Shown: piece by piece, positions 34,873 to 46,385 of the stretch
Layout of the letters: each line of letters starts with the position of its first letter
Numbering within the stretch: position 1 is the first letter of the stretch
From: Drechslerella dactyloides
Taxonomy: Eukaryota > Ascomycota > Orbiliomycetes > Orbiliales > Orbiliaceae
DNA length: 64,000 nucleotides
Reading direction: 5' to 3'
NCBI GenBank assembly: GCA_020064725.1
Contig: JAGTWJ010000013.1
Span: 124,001 to 188,000 of the forward strand
Notes under the pieces: model-generated
What the model saw: the letters and a program-made list of their open reading frames with translations, nothing else
Told to the model about the DNA's origin: nothing
Databases searched by the model: none
Made by a program: the position numbers and the translations under genes

Positions 34873-36032
34873 ATGGACGCCCACGCCGCCGCCCCGCCCT
34901 CCGTCCGCCGTCTCTACCGCCACTACAACAAGCTGCCCCCGGGCTCTCTTCCCCCCTCTCAGGTGCTCGACTTTGGAGATGCGAATGTCGATGCGAGCGG
35001 GGACGGGCTGCGGGTCGTCGACCGTCTCCCGCGCGATCGATTGAACGCCGTCTACGCCGCCTTTCTCGACGGCACTTCTGGTTCACGAGACGGCGACTGC
35101 ACGAAGGACGTCAAGGTGTACGAGCACGCCTCCATACCAGGTACACCATCCTTCTACACCTTGTATGATTGATATCATGCTGATTCAGAACAGGACTGAG
35201 GGTGCTGCCGGGGCTGCTCCCACCGGTCGTCCAGCGGGCCCTCCTCTCCCGCCTCCTCCTGCGCGACCTCTCCAACCCGGCCCACAAAACCAACATCCAC
35301 CTCCACTACTCCGTCCCCCCAATCGACCCTCCGTCGTCGTCGTTCTTCGACCTGCCGCCGTCGACGGTCTTCGCCCCGCACGATCCCCTCGTCCACAAGC
35401 CGCTCGTCCTGCGGGACGTCCTGTGCAAAAAGCTGCGCTGGATGACGCTCGGCGGGCAGTACAACTGGACCACGAAGCGATACCCCGACACCCCGCCCGT
35501 CCCGTTTCCAAAGGATATAAAGGATCTCGTGCGGGGGATATTTCCGTCAATCGATCCGCAGGCCGCCATCTGCAACGCCTACTCGCCCGGCGACGCCCTC
35601 GCCCCGCACCGCGACGTCAGCGAGGCCGCCGACACCGATCTGATATCCCTCAGCATCGGCTGCGACGCCCTCTTCCTCATCTCCCTCTCTCCGAACGATG
35701 CGGTTGTAGCCGAAGACCCGCCGCCAGATCAATCCTTAACCGGTCAATCATCAAATCAACCGTCGCAAAAGAGACGGCGGAAGAAGGTGGAGATGGGCCC
35801 TCCACCTCCCCTCGACGAATACACGCTGGTGATCAAGACCCGCTCCGGCGACGCGCTGGTCATGGGCGGCGACTCGCGCTGGGCGTGGCACGGCGTCCCG
35901 CAGGTCTTGCCGGACACCTGCCCCGAGTATCTGTCGGAGTGGCCGTCGCCGGATTCGAGCTGGGCGGGCTGGACGGGCGGCAAGCGCGTCAACCTGAACG
36001 TCCGCCAGATGTTCCCTCGCCCCGATCCCTGA
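34873..36032 (+). CDS. AlkB-like 2-oxoglutarate/Fe(II)-dependent dioxygenase
   Basis: Exons 34873-35140 and 35194-36032 (intron 53 bases, phase 1) give 368 residues. AlkB enzymes oxidatively remove methyl groups from nucleic acids. The fold is visible from GQYNWTTKRYP through NAYSPGDALAPHRDVSE. Iron ligands are His228 and Asp230 (HRD) and the distal His322 (RWAWHGVPQ). The 2-oxoglutarate-binding Arg pair is in KRVNLNVRQM. It most resembles the ALKBH1-type branch, from the LISLSIGCDALFLI strand and the GGDSRWAWHGVP motif. A low-complexity insert with a basic run (KRRRKK) lies between the HxD motif and the distal His and could act as a nuclear signal. The start at 34873 is the first ATG in frame. 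Substrate (DNA, tRNA or mRNA) and compartment are not evident. Confidence 0.9.
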
Positions 36033-36084
36033 CCTCCTGCCGTGTCACCCAATAACACCGCCACCACCCCAATAATATGCAGTG

Positions 36085-36099
36085 CCACCACCACCACCA
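36085..36099 (+). repeat. (CCA)n microsatellite
   Basis: Five CCA units in the short spacer between the AlkB-like stop and the next gene. Ordinary simple repeat. Confidence 0.7.
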
Positions 36100-36197
36100 A
36101 TGGTGAATGGTGATAACGCCAATGGGAATAATAATGAGAATGATGGCGAGAATGGTTGACGTGTCGCTGAGTCACCGGCGATCCCTCCCAAACACAT

Positions 36198-36203
36198 TAT
36201 AAA
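36198..36203 (+). promoter_or_regulatory. TATA box of the histidine-phosphatase gene
   Basis: TATAAA lies 89 bases before the ATG at 36287, in the 254-base spacer after the AlkB-like gene. Its position suits a core promoter, so the two tandem genes are probably transcribed separately. Confidence 0.45.
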
Positions 36204-36286
36204 CACTTTTCCCATAAAATTACATTCAATATTGCATCACCCCTCTCTCCATTCCCTCCATTCCCTCCCCTTCAACCATCGCCACG

Positions 36287-37102
36287 ATGCCGCCCCGCCT
36301 CGTCCACCTCGTCCGTGAGTCTCTCCCCTTCCCGATACAATAGATGATACTAATGCGGGTGGTAGGCCACGCGCAGGGCCAACACAACGTCGACTGGCAG
36401 CACCACATCCGCGACCCCGTCCTCACCCCCGCCGGCCACGCCCAGTGCGCCGCCCTCGCCGCCGCCTTCCCCCACCACTCTTCCATCAACCACCTCCTCG
36501 CCTCCCCGCTCAAACGCACCCTCCAAACCGCCCTCGAGTCCTTCCACCCCCTCGTCGCCCGCCTCTCCTCCGACACCAACTGGCGCATCCGCTGCGACCC
36601 GCTCTTCCAGGAAACCGGCGAGTGGCAGTGCGACATCGGCTCCAGCGTCCCGGACCTCCAGTCCTTTTTATCCGACTGCGCAACCTCCGCTCCCGAGACG
36701 TACGGGAGCCACCCCCTCATCGACTTTTCCCCCGTCCTCGCGCACCCCGACTGGCCCGCAAAACACGGCTTCTACGCCGCCGCAAACGCCAACGACCGCG
36801 CCAAAGCCGCACGGTCCTACCTGTTCGAAAACTACGCTTCCACGGACGAAATCGTCGTCGTCAGCCACGGCGGGTTCCTGCACTACCTCTCCGAAGACTG
36901 GGACTCGTACGACGACGCCGCGGGCACGGCGTGGGCGAATACGGAGTGGCGGAGCTACGAGATGAGCGACGTCGGCGGGCGGATCAAACTCGTTGAAACG
37001 CCGGACAGCCTGCTGCGGCGGCGAGGGGGCGGCGGTAAACGCGCGCCGGCGGAGGAGACGGAGGCGCACGAGGTCGAGGTTGGCGGACACCATCGCGGGT
37101 GA
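36287..37102 (+). CDS. Phosphoglycerate mutase-like protein (histidine phosphatase superfamily)
   Basis: A 28-base first exon (36287-36314) and a second exon (36366-37102), joined by a 51-base intron with a CTAAT branch site, give 254 residues. The splice restores the catalytic motif LVRHAQGQHN, with the nucleophilic His11 spanning the junction neighbourhood. Other family features are SPLKRTLQTAL, the acidic residue in FQETGEWQCD, and the second catalytic His in VVSHGGFLHYL. Such proteins may be phosphatases or mutases acting on small phosphorylated molecules. This cytosolic fungal branch is usually annotated only as phosphoglycerate mutase family, and true glycolytic activity is unlikely. 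The C-terminus is charged with poly-Gly and an acidic/His end. Codon use is extremely C/G-ending, like its neighbours. Confidence 0.92.
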
Positions 37103-37377
37103 TTCTTTTGTACGAGTACCGCTTTCGTTAGCTCACAATTACTGCTTTCGTAGGCTATGTTTACGTAGACGAACGGTATTATTGTAGCTGCTAGTTGTTA
37201 GATTGGTCGCCTATTACTCGACATTACCACGGTATTGAAGACATTATTCTAGTAGACTGTCAGCATGACATGCTGGTACGCTGCTTACATGCATAACAGT
37301 ATACTGTACATCCGATATCGTGAGCAATTAGTTCTCGTAAACCAAACATCAAAAGCTGTCGTCATCCGTTTCGAACG

Positions 37378-37605
37378 TTAACGTTTCTTCCGGGGCGTTG
37401 CCGGTATACGCGGATGATGCCGTGCGCGGCGATTTAGAAATCCTCGGCCGGCTTTACCCATGGGGTCGTCCTGAAGAGCCTCCTCCTCCTCCTCGGGGTC
37501 ATCATCTATATCGGTCGTGACGGAGTCCGCATCGTCCTGACCAGCGTGTGTTGGCTTGTCTGGTTTCAGACATGCCTCGCGATCTTTTCCAGTTATAGAT
37601 AACAT
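37378..37605 (-). CDS. Small acidic/basic protein of unknown function, doubtful
   Basis: A 75-codon frame with an acidic middle (DIDDDPEEEEEALQDD) and a basic C-terminus ending ATPRKKR. That charge pattern is plausible for a nuclear protein, and a stop lies in frame just before the ATG. A possible upstream exon starting with ATG near 37803 on the same strand (MPSTALRTVRTHLEQF) could be joined through an intron with a CTAACAG end, but I found no phase-consistent join to this frame. It may be the last part of a small gene or a chance frame. Confidence 0.3.
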   Translation of the reverse strand: MLSITGKDREACLKPDKPTHAGQDDADSVTTDIDDDPEEEEEALQDDPMGKAGRGFLNRRARHHPRIPATPRKKR

Positions 37606-38570
37606 TCAGAGTTCCAATCTGTTAGCCATCCATCTTTCATCTACAGATAGAGGCGAGGTTTGTTGAGGGTTGGTTTCGCGCTTCGAGGGGTTGGTTGCCG
37701 CTGATCGTGTGGCTGTTTGAGGTTCGGTTAACTTTGCTCGCGAAGGTTTGAGCTATGAAACTGTTCGAGATGCGTTCGGACGGTTCGAAGGGCGGTAGAC
37801 GGCATCTTGGACGCTATTTTCCTCTTCGTGCGTCTGTCTGGTTACGATATTGGCCGGCTAATTATAACCCTCCCTTGAGTTTCCCAACAGGTTGATTGTG
37901 TATCAAATATAGCCTTGTAGTATCTGTACATCTCGCCTGCGACTCCGGCTGTGCCTCGAGCAGCGCCTTTAATATTGGCCCTCTTCAGCAACTACAGTCG
38001 TCACCGAAGCAGCCTCTTTGGAGGGTTAAATTTGTACTCGGCTCCACTTGCATGTACATATGCCATCACAAGTTGCGCAGGACCTCATATTGATATTATC
38101 AACACGACGTCTTGTTGTAATGGCGGGTGAGGTGGACATTTGGGAGTTTGATGTCTTCCCGACATGCGTATTCCAGTAGTCTGCTGGTAGTGCTAGTCCC
38201 AAGACTACTCCTCGGTGGCCATATTCTCGCCACCCGTGCTGTCGTCTGTCACTGATGCTATGTCTGTGATCCTCCCGTCTTTGTTGTCTATAATCATCGG
38301 TCGTCGGCGTGGTCTATATATATATATCGTTGCGCTGGACATGTTCGACCTGAGGAACACCCTTCCTGAACCCTCCAAAACGACCAAGACACCGCGTTGC
38401 GTTCGACTATAATGCCGGACCCATAAGCTCGGTCTTTTTGCGTCGGTGGCTGTCTGCTTTCAAGCCATGCAGTGGTTGTTTCGATAAATCGACACAAGCT
38501 GCACATACACCCAGCGCACGGCCTGTTAATCTGCATGCAAGCTAGAGGGCTGCTTAGATCTTGGGGGTCA
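37606..38570. other. Intergenic region
   Basis: Nothing firm is seen. The T-rich, A-poor plus-strand composition that marks the following 8 kb already begins near 37.9 kb. Confidence 0.4.
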
Positions 38571-38732
38571 GGGTCACCCAAATTTGGCTGCCGGGGGGCC
38601 GTGCTTCAGAAGAAGCTTTCATGAGAATGCTTCACGGCGCATCATTCGTCTTTCGCTGGATAAATGGAACATATCTTGTCGGCGCTGTGATTTTCTGCAT
38701 GCATTAACGTCCAAACTGCTGGATTGGAAGCT

Positions 38733-41700
38733 TCAATTGCCAGTCTCGGGCCCGGATCCCGTCATGGGCTTGTCGAAGGTCTTCAAAGCTCTCCGGTACG
38801 GTTTCGGATGATTGACATGGTGGTCTCCAGACACCGATACGCGCATGGCCTTGCGTATCTCCTGTGCTACCGTGTATTTCGCCAGCAGGTCATGATGGTT
38901 ATCGGTAGATATGATATATGGTTTGTCCATGCTGGGTTTGTTCGGTAGTGTACATGTGGCAATCGAGTTCTGATGCCTGTTCTTTGTGCCATTATATATA
39001 GAAGCTCGGGCTATTGAGATGATGGTTGCATCGGTGACGCCGACGTTTGAGATAGATATATGAGAATGCATGGTACCTGCAATGATGCCGGAAATATTTA
39101 TACACCGTGCGAGGACCGGTCGTGCGGAGCATGTGAGTAAGGGCACACGTCTAGCAGATCCATTGGATCCATCGTGTATTTGGCGGTGAGCTTTGCATGC
39201 GCTGTCAATGGAACACTGCCTATGCAGGTGTATTTCTGCAGGTGGGTATGTCCTGCCATACATCCCGATATTTGCAACGATATCCATCGATTGCTGATGC
39301 ATTGAATTTCGAAGTTGACTCGTTCGCGTCGGTAAGGTCTCATGTGTAGGTCTCGGACATTCCCGTTGACGTTCCGCTTTAATCCAATATATATATATAG
39401 ATATTTCGATGTAAATCCAGTCACCTGCATTTTGATTCTATGCTGTGATTCTCGACAATCGACTCCAAATGCACGGCCAGCCATGACTCCAGTTGATATT
39501 GGGATCATGATGTTGTTGTCGTGGTATTTTCCGTACCAAGCATTCGATACTCACGGCAACGCTCCGAATCCATGCGTCCACCCTGCGATCTGATGTACCA
39601 GTGGTGCATGAATGCAAAATGATGCATTTTGCGGTGGCGCTCGCGAAGAGCTTAAGAGCGGTGTTCTTCGTGATGAAAGTACTCAAGTTCATGCCGTCTA
39701 TAGGTGATGGTATATAACTCATGCAAGTGGGATAAAATATTATATCCATGCCATTGCGTGTTCACATTGTAGAGCAATTAATACTCGATGCCATATGGTA
39801 GCTCGGGCCTGTGGTCGGTAGTAATATAATGCTACCATCGTGATGTCTGTTTCCGCTTCGGTGACGGTCCTCAATGCCTGCGACATTATCCTGGAGGAAT
39901 GATCGAAGTGGCTGATTATATATAATGCAGTCGACTAGTCTCATAGGCCGGAAACTACTTTCCGGCTGACCATGTAACAATTGAGATCCCGCAATTTCCT
40001 CTGTTGTGTAGGTAGTTCCAGCAAGTCATGAAGGCTGTTGAGTGAATGGTGATGCATCGTTTCCGCGATTCATGTAGCACGCAAGAGGAGGCCGGGACTG
40101 CACCGTCATATATATCTCGAGTCCCATTGTCGATTTCTCGCTTCCTAGTACATCACCTTTGAGATACTCCCACGCTGTGTCACCCCAGGCCTTCTCGGAT
40201 TTGACAGTCAGTGACATGACAGCATACTTGTCGCACGCAGGGAGCCTCCCATAATACTCTGCCGCTTCGAATTCGTTATCTTTAATGTTATTCATCTATT
40301 GTGACGGGTTGAACTAAACAGGGCCTGTGCCGTCTTGGGCTCATGTCGGCGATGTCGCGAAGATGTAGCATGTGGGCGGTTGGTAATAAGATTGGTGATG
40401 TAGTATAAATCTTGTCGAAGGATTATCGTGCGTGCCATGTTGTTGTTTCGACGTTTCTGCGAGAGCCGCATGGGGTTCGTCCCAGAACGTGTCTGTATTT
40501 CATAGACGTGATAAGTGCCGCCGGTGTACATCGTCCATTGGAGAAGGATGATGTTGCTGGGAGTCGACATTCCTTGTTCAGTAGTGCGCTGTATTCTTCG
40601 ACGGTTCGTGGCGGTCGAAATTATCCGCATCCGTGGTAGCTATCGTCGCTGGCAGTAATGGTATCTCTTTGGTCCCAATGCACATGCTGTTCTGCTTATT
40701 CTGGAATTCTCGGGAAGATATCATGTCATGCTGATAAATTCTTCCAGGTGTATAGGCTGATTGCTGCGATATTCTTCGTAGATATTCCTGAGATTCTGGA
40801 AATATACATATATTTTTATATGACGGTGAGATGATGCAGTACTACATGCGCATGTCAGCTAGGTTGAAGTTGCTCGGACTTGTATTCTATAATGCATGCT
40901 TCTGGGCGACGACCGTCGACGCCCGTTTGAGAACGGCGTGCCTCATCGTCTGGCGGTTTAAGTCATTGATCAATTCTTGTATCGATGAGTCGTATTCATG
41001 GTGATGATATCTGGTATGCTGTTGCCATCTGAGGAAGACTGCCAATGCGTATAAACTCATATAGTGTGGAGTAGACATTTCTTCCTTCGCAGCTGCGTAG
41101 ATCATAGCGTCGAGGTGTATGTCCACATCCGAGTGGCGGTCATCGATGTCGGCATATTCCGAACCATTGTCATCCTTTGTCTGGGAGTGCATGTGTGTAT
41201 CTTTCTCCCGTTGCTTTATTGCCTTGCCTCAAGTCGAGGCAGACGTACGCCGAACCAAGGCTTCGAGGTCCATAAATCGGTGGTTGTGATTGCGTCGGTG
41301 GATATCCATGCGGTGCTAGCAATACATATCAGTTATATAATTGCGAAGTAATGCATGTAGAGGGAACAAGATTGTCCGAGTTTTGTCCCATGCAGCTTTC
41401 TGCAGATGGTGATTCAAGAGCCTGTATTGAACAACCGCATGCATCTTGGTGCTGTGGTATGGTTCTGGTTTCACCTCCATAGGCCACTGGGAAATAACCC
41501 TGGAAGCCTGCATGTCCTCGCCATATGTCCAGTTTTTAGGACTGTAGTCATAGGATGCCGTAAGCTGCTGGTCTCGAGGAAGTGTAGATCTTATATATAA
41601 CCGTAGATGCTCATCAGACAGTGAGCAGCGCATGTCGCCGTGGCCCATTTTGTTGCTGGTTTCAGCTGCTCCTGCTTTGACGCTGTCACCGCGCAAAGTC

Positions 41701-42746
41701 CATCATTTGATGTGGCCGCGCAATCGCATCCACAGCGGGGAATTTGTTTTCGTATATATAGTATCAAGCATCGAGAGGCGACGTGAGGCAACGTTAATTC
41801 CCCATAGGCGTTTCGCGTCGGGTGTCGTCTGAGCCAGATAATCGAAGATCTATAGATTTCTTGGGCTTTCCATGTGATCGTGTCTGTTATGCTTCTGTAT
41901 TATTGGAGGTGGACGCAGCCAGATCACATTGAAGTATGTATACTTGTATCCATATTTGATACTGCGTAGTATATACTCGCTCGTATGTCTGCATAACTTG
42001 CGGCTGGTGCGAAGGAGGTGCGTGGCGCATGTAATCTTTCCTGACATCTGTTTGCAGTATTCCGCCTCTGACTGCAGTAACAGCTTGGTTATTCATTCAA
42101 ATATTGTGGACGTCAGCCAGTATCGATAAGTGCATGCTAAAGAGTGGGCCAGTTACGACAACGTGGCGGTAGGCCGTTTGGTCGTGATTGCGAACATGAA
42201 GTTCTGATCAAGGGTTCTTTGAACCGAGACATCGGTCTCTAGTGATAGATCGTATTCATGAATTCCTGTAGGTGGTTCCCTAAGAAAGCATTCTGTAATT
42301 TCTTGAATGTCGCGGATATTCATGCGTTTAGTCGTGCGTAATCTCTCCAGCTCGTGAAACGTATATGATTTTCCTCAACCTCCCGCCTTTTACCGTGGCG
42401 TCCACTTACACGTGCGTTTATATCAGGGGACTCGGCACTTGGGCGCACTGGGGAGTTGTGGCGTCGATGTCGGGCGGCAGGATGATCGTCACATCTTGCC
42501 GTCTTCTAGACTCACTAACGATCCATTGGCGCATCTCGGTGTCCACGTCGATTTCAAGGTGTTAATATATTCAGGATATATTGGAATATACCTGAGCCGC
42601 TCTGAATTCATGAGGTTGTTTCGTGAACGCCCGTGAGGCAACTCTGAAGCGTCGTCATCAAATCGTACCTCGCGACGTATAACTCTAGTCGTACCATAGC
42701 AGTAGCTGTTCTCGTCCGAAATGCAATTGGTAAGCATTTGGAACAC
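38733..42746 (-). pseudogene. Relict of one very large coding sequence, family unknown
   Basis: One minus-strand frame runs for 1,338 codons with 21 stops. From hand base counts in this region, about 63 would be expected by chance. The last 235 codons before 38733 are completely open, and stop-free runs of 126, 103, 101, 89 and 85 codons share the same frame, so no frameshift occurs over 4 kb. Stops are 12 TGA, 7 TAG and only 2 TAA, although TAA should be commonest in this A-rich strand. That fits single transitions from Trp, Arg or Gln codons. The translation looks like ordinary protein (for example AAKEEMSTPHYMSLYALAVF and KAWGDTAWEYLKGD). I recognise no polymerase, helicase, protease, transposase or synthase motif. 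The frame stays fairly open for about 35 more codons below 38733. An endogenised large-ORF RNA mycovirus, an old retroelement or a dead host gene are all possible. Confidence 0.7.
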
Positions 42747-45700
42747 CCGAGTCGTATACTATATATATAAAGCCCACTCGTCATTTCAGTTTCATCGGCG
42801 GGTAACCCATTACCGTATAGTGGGGTATACGGTATACATTTGATTCATGGACGGTAGTCTTCTCCTGAAATCCCATGTCTTGCGTCTCGTATCGGCAGCG
42901 TATATACGGTCCAATATCGGGTTTCATTAGAACACCGTACAATGCATCCAGATCCAAGGCATATTCTCCACACTGTGGCGGGTGTATGGTCTGTTTTCGG
43001 GTCATAGGAATGATGGAGCAGAGCTGGCGTTGAGTAGGTTTGGTCTCGTAGATCAATCCCTTCCGCCACGGTAGGCTCAACATCGAAAGATCTTGTGATG
43101 AGAGTGTCCCGTTCGCCCTCTGAATAAGCTTGATAGCCATCGGATGAGACGACGCGATGTGTGACACATCTCGCATACTCCATAAGTGGTCTTCCCCTAG
43201 TACTCATATGAAAATCGAGATTCTCATCGGTCGTCGTCGCAGGTACCATCCCGTGCGTAGTGCTTCGAAAGCCATGAGGAGTGTACTAGCCTCTTTTCTC
43301 TGTCATCAAACATATATATAATGCCACGTGCAAATTCTGACTATCACGCGTAAAAGTTGTCAGGAGGAAGACGATAAATTAATTGAGAATGATGCTGCGC
43401 TGATGTTGGACATCGAACTAGTTCATCGCGTCGATGTTTATGTTAGCAACCACTATACCAGTTTATATCGCTACGGTGGCAGGAATAGGATATTGCACAT
43501 ACCCCGGCTGGTTTGTCTTTGATGGTGCTACAGGTAGGTGTATGATATCCATTATTGCTCGATTGTAATGATGTTTTCTGCCATAAGACACGGTCGTGAC
43601 GTGCGAGAGACGGTTGTCTAGTTCTTCGTGTCGGTTGGCGACAGACTTCATTTTGAAAGCTCTCAAAGTACTCGTGCGTGTGGATCGAGTTTGTGCATTT
43701 GAAAGATTAGATATGAGGAGCCGTGAACCACACGTCACACTAAGCGTTTGTATTCCACCACAGGCTCGCTGCGTCTGCGTAGGTGCTTTCCTCTTCTTGC
43801 CTATTATTGGTCGATGCCATTTCTCTGATCTGATTGAGCACTGTCATGCGATGTTGACCTTGCTGGATTTCAAATTTGATGTTGGTCTTCTCGTAAAAGC
43901 TGTTGATTTTTATTGGATTGATACCGTTAAACCAAGATCTCTATACCTTTCTCTATGCGCCTTTCGGCACTAATGCGATCAGACTGTTTTCGGGCCATAC
44001 GTATAGGTGTTACGGCTTTGATTAGGCCGTAAACCCTGACGAACTCGAGATAGGCCGTAGGAGATATCCCCGGATACGTGTAATATGTAGGACGGTAAAA
44101 AGCGTTACCGTATTCGCAGGTGATAAATATTGCAGCGTAGGGATCCTTGGATTTGTCGTTGGTCGGTGTCATCCATCGAAACGATTGTGGCCGGCCGGTG
44201 ACGCGCTCCCGATTTCATGGTCGAATGTTCCAGATGCAGCGATCGATGGTCGGCGATTTGAGAGGATCATATAATAACACATTTCTCTCGGGCCTGCAGG
44301 AAGTAAACTGTCTAAGGGAGGAGTCTGCAGAGGTTCATGTTTAGAGCGACTTCGTTGATGGGCGTCAGTTCTGATCTCACTCTGTTGGCGAGATAACTAG
44401 CTAGTAGAGTCGAAATGTATGTGTGAGTCTTTGCGCGAATTGGGTGGGATGCTGTTCAGAGGTAATAGCCTCCACTCATAAGAAACATTTGCCGTCTCCA
44501 GTCTCCCGGATTGCTTTAATTATATTTGAGTCGTCCCATGAAGCGAATATGGCGACTTCCCTTCCGATCAATGCCAAGACTAACATAGTTCGAATATAAG
44601 AGCTGGACATTCGGATGGTTTAGCCAGGAACATTCGAGAACACGGGCATTTCGACCACAATCTAGTGTTTTCCACATAGTCTTATGTCTTTCGCGCTTTC
44701 CCATGCCTTTTCGCAGCGGGGATAGCAAATCGCTCTGTCAACAATATAGATCTGCCTGGATGGCATTCAGATTGAAGTTGGATCTGTCATTCTCTATATT
44801 GAAAAGTTTCTTTGCAAATTTGGCATGTCGCTTCCAGTTAACTGGAGCGTGCAGCATAACGGGCTGACGACGTGCTTTCTGACATCAACAAGTCTTCCAG
44901 AAGTTTTGGTGAGAAACCTTTGGAATATGTGTCATTTGAACCATTTGCGTCAAGATAGCTGCACTGGATAGCAATTAGGCTGGTTGGGTCGAACTTCATT
45001 GATGAATTAAAAGATGAAAGGCCGGCGTTAAAGGTTATTTCGCAGGCTGGTTTATGGGTGCGACCGGTGCTCATGCTCTCTGCTCTTGCCACAATCCATA
45101 CCCTGGGTGAGGGCATACATAGTGGACTTGTCTGCGAAGATGACGAATATCAGCCCCCTCAGCACGGGTGGTTTTATCGGAGCTCACAGTTTGGTTTTTC
45201 TTGTCATTCAGCAGAGACACATATTTCTCCCAAGCCTCTTTTCGTTCCATATCAGACGTGGGCTCTTGATAGTCCGACGCGATCCTCCCTGAGGTACGTT
45301 AAGTACTCGAATTATCTAACAACCTACTATAGATATAATTCAGGCTAGTTTCATCGAAGACAGTCGGACAGTATGTATTTAGGTCATGGCTTCTATGGGT
45401 CGTATCCTCAAAGTTCGTAGCTTCTTAGCCCCTGGCATAGCCATGAATAAAGAATTGCAAGTTTGGACATGATATCTAGGGCTGGCATGTTCTTGTGCAT
45501 GTGGGCATACGACCCAGCCATGCTAATCGTGTATATATAGTAGGATATGTAAGTTGCAACCTGTCATCTGTTTGCTGCCCAGTATCCTTTGGCTTGCCGT
45601 GAGAACGTCTGGAGCTGTATGCAATATTGACAGTACATCTGTATTTTCGACCAGATTATACCGTTTCGCCTAGGCCCAATTTAGGTGCAAAGCAATAGTA

Positions 45701-46320
45701 GAACTTGATGTTGATGTATGATGCGGATTCGCAGAGACCGTGATGATGAGCAAACCTCATAGTATGTTTATTATACCACCCGTCGGTCTTTCCAACCCAT
45801 CCTTAGATTCGACCGTCGAGGCCTCATCGAAATCCCGCGATGCATAATATATATCCTGTCCCGTAATCATGTTGACCGGTACAAACATCTGGGCTTTGAT
45901 TTGTGGTTATTGCATATTCAATGAGAAGCTGCGAGATTCTATGTGACCGTTTACGTTAGAGCGATTGATCATGTATGGTACGTTGGCTTCGTTATTTGTC
46001 ATGCGGGTAAAGATGTAGCTTGCTGAAAGTGGGGGAACCTAAAATAAGGGACGGCTTCTTTAATTTAGGAGTTCATGTATCAAGCTGCATGTGAGCGATG
46101 CTCGCGGTTGCACAGACCATAGCATCTACGTAAGTGTTTGTACATACTATTTGGGCATCAGAATCTGGTCAAAACGTGATTTGTGCCTAGATCCAGCGTG
46201 GATCGGCCGGACTTGAGATTATCCTTAGCATCCATTAATGCATACTGCCTTCAAGGTGTGTACATGTACATCTGTGTTAAGTTCATAATATTTATATATA
46301 ATGATGAAGTTGTTGGCCAT
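42747..46320 (-). pseudogene. Probable upstream part of the same relict, broken by frameshifts
   Basis: Upstream of 42746 the coding-like signal continues on the minus strand but switches frame several times. A second frame is dominant from 44880 to about 42845: 118 codons with one stop at 44869-44516, then 134 open codons ending at 42845. Another frame holds 45116-44838, and another runs from 46320 toward 45505, where an ATG (MANNFIIIYKYYEL) could be the old start. Stop depletion is weaker here than downstream; in the 46320-45505 part it is not clear of chance. Peptides such as TRMTNNEANVPYMINRSN and KAQMFVPVNMITGQDIYYA read like real protein. Together with the downstream part it would be about 7.6 kb, roughly 2,500 codons. 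Confidence 0.45.
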
Positions 46321-46364
46321 CGTATTTGGAATGTTGCCGGTAGATATGGCAGATAATCAATTTT

Positions 46365-46385
46365 GGAGGAGGAGGAGGAGGAGGA
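46365..46385 (+). repeat. (GGA)n microsatellite
   Basis: Seven GGA units. On the minus strand it would encode a proline run just upstream of the possible start of the relict coding sequence. Confidence 0.75.

Noticed and set aside
38733..39302. 189-codon open frame as an intact gene
   Set aside because: It has no start context, domain or splice structure of its own. It is the stop-free end of a much longer decayed frame.
42489..42746. TGA read as Trp (mitochondrial-type code) to rescue the relict frame
   Set aside because: TGA is the commonest stop there, but TAG and TAA also interrupt the frame and normal TGG codons are present, so recoding alone does not restore it.
38221..46320. Repeated TATATATA stretches as intron or transposon signals
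   Set aside because: They are irregular in spacing and flanks. The coding-like frame runs straight through several of them.
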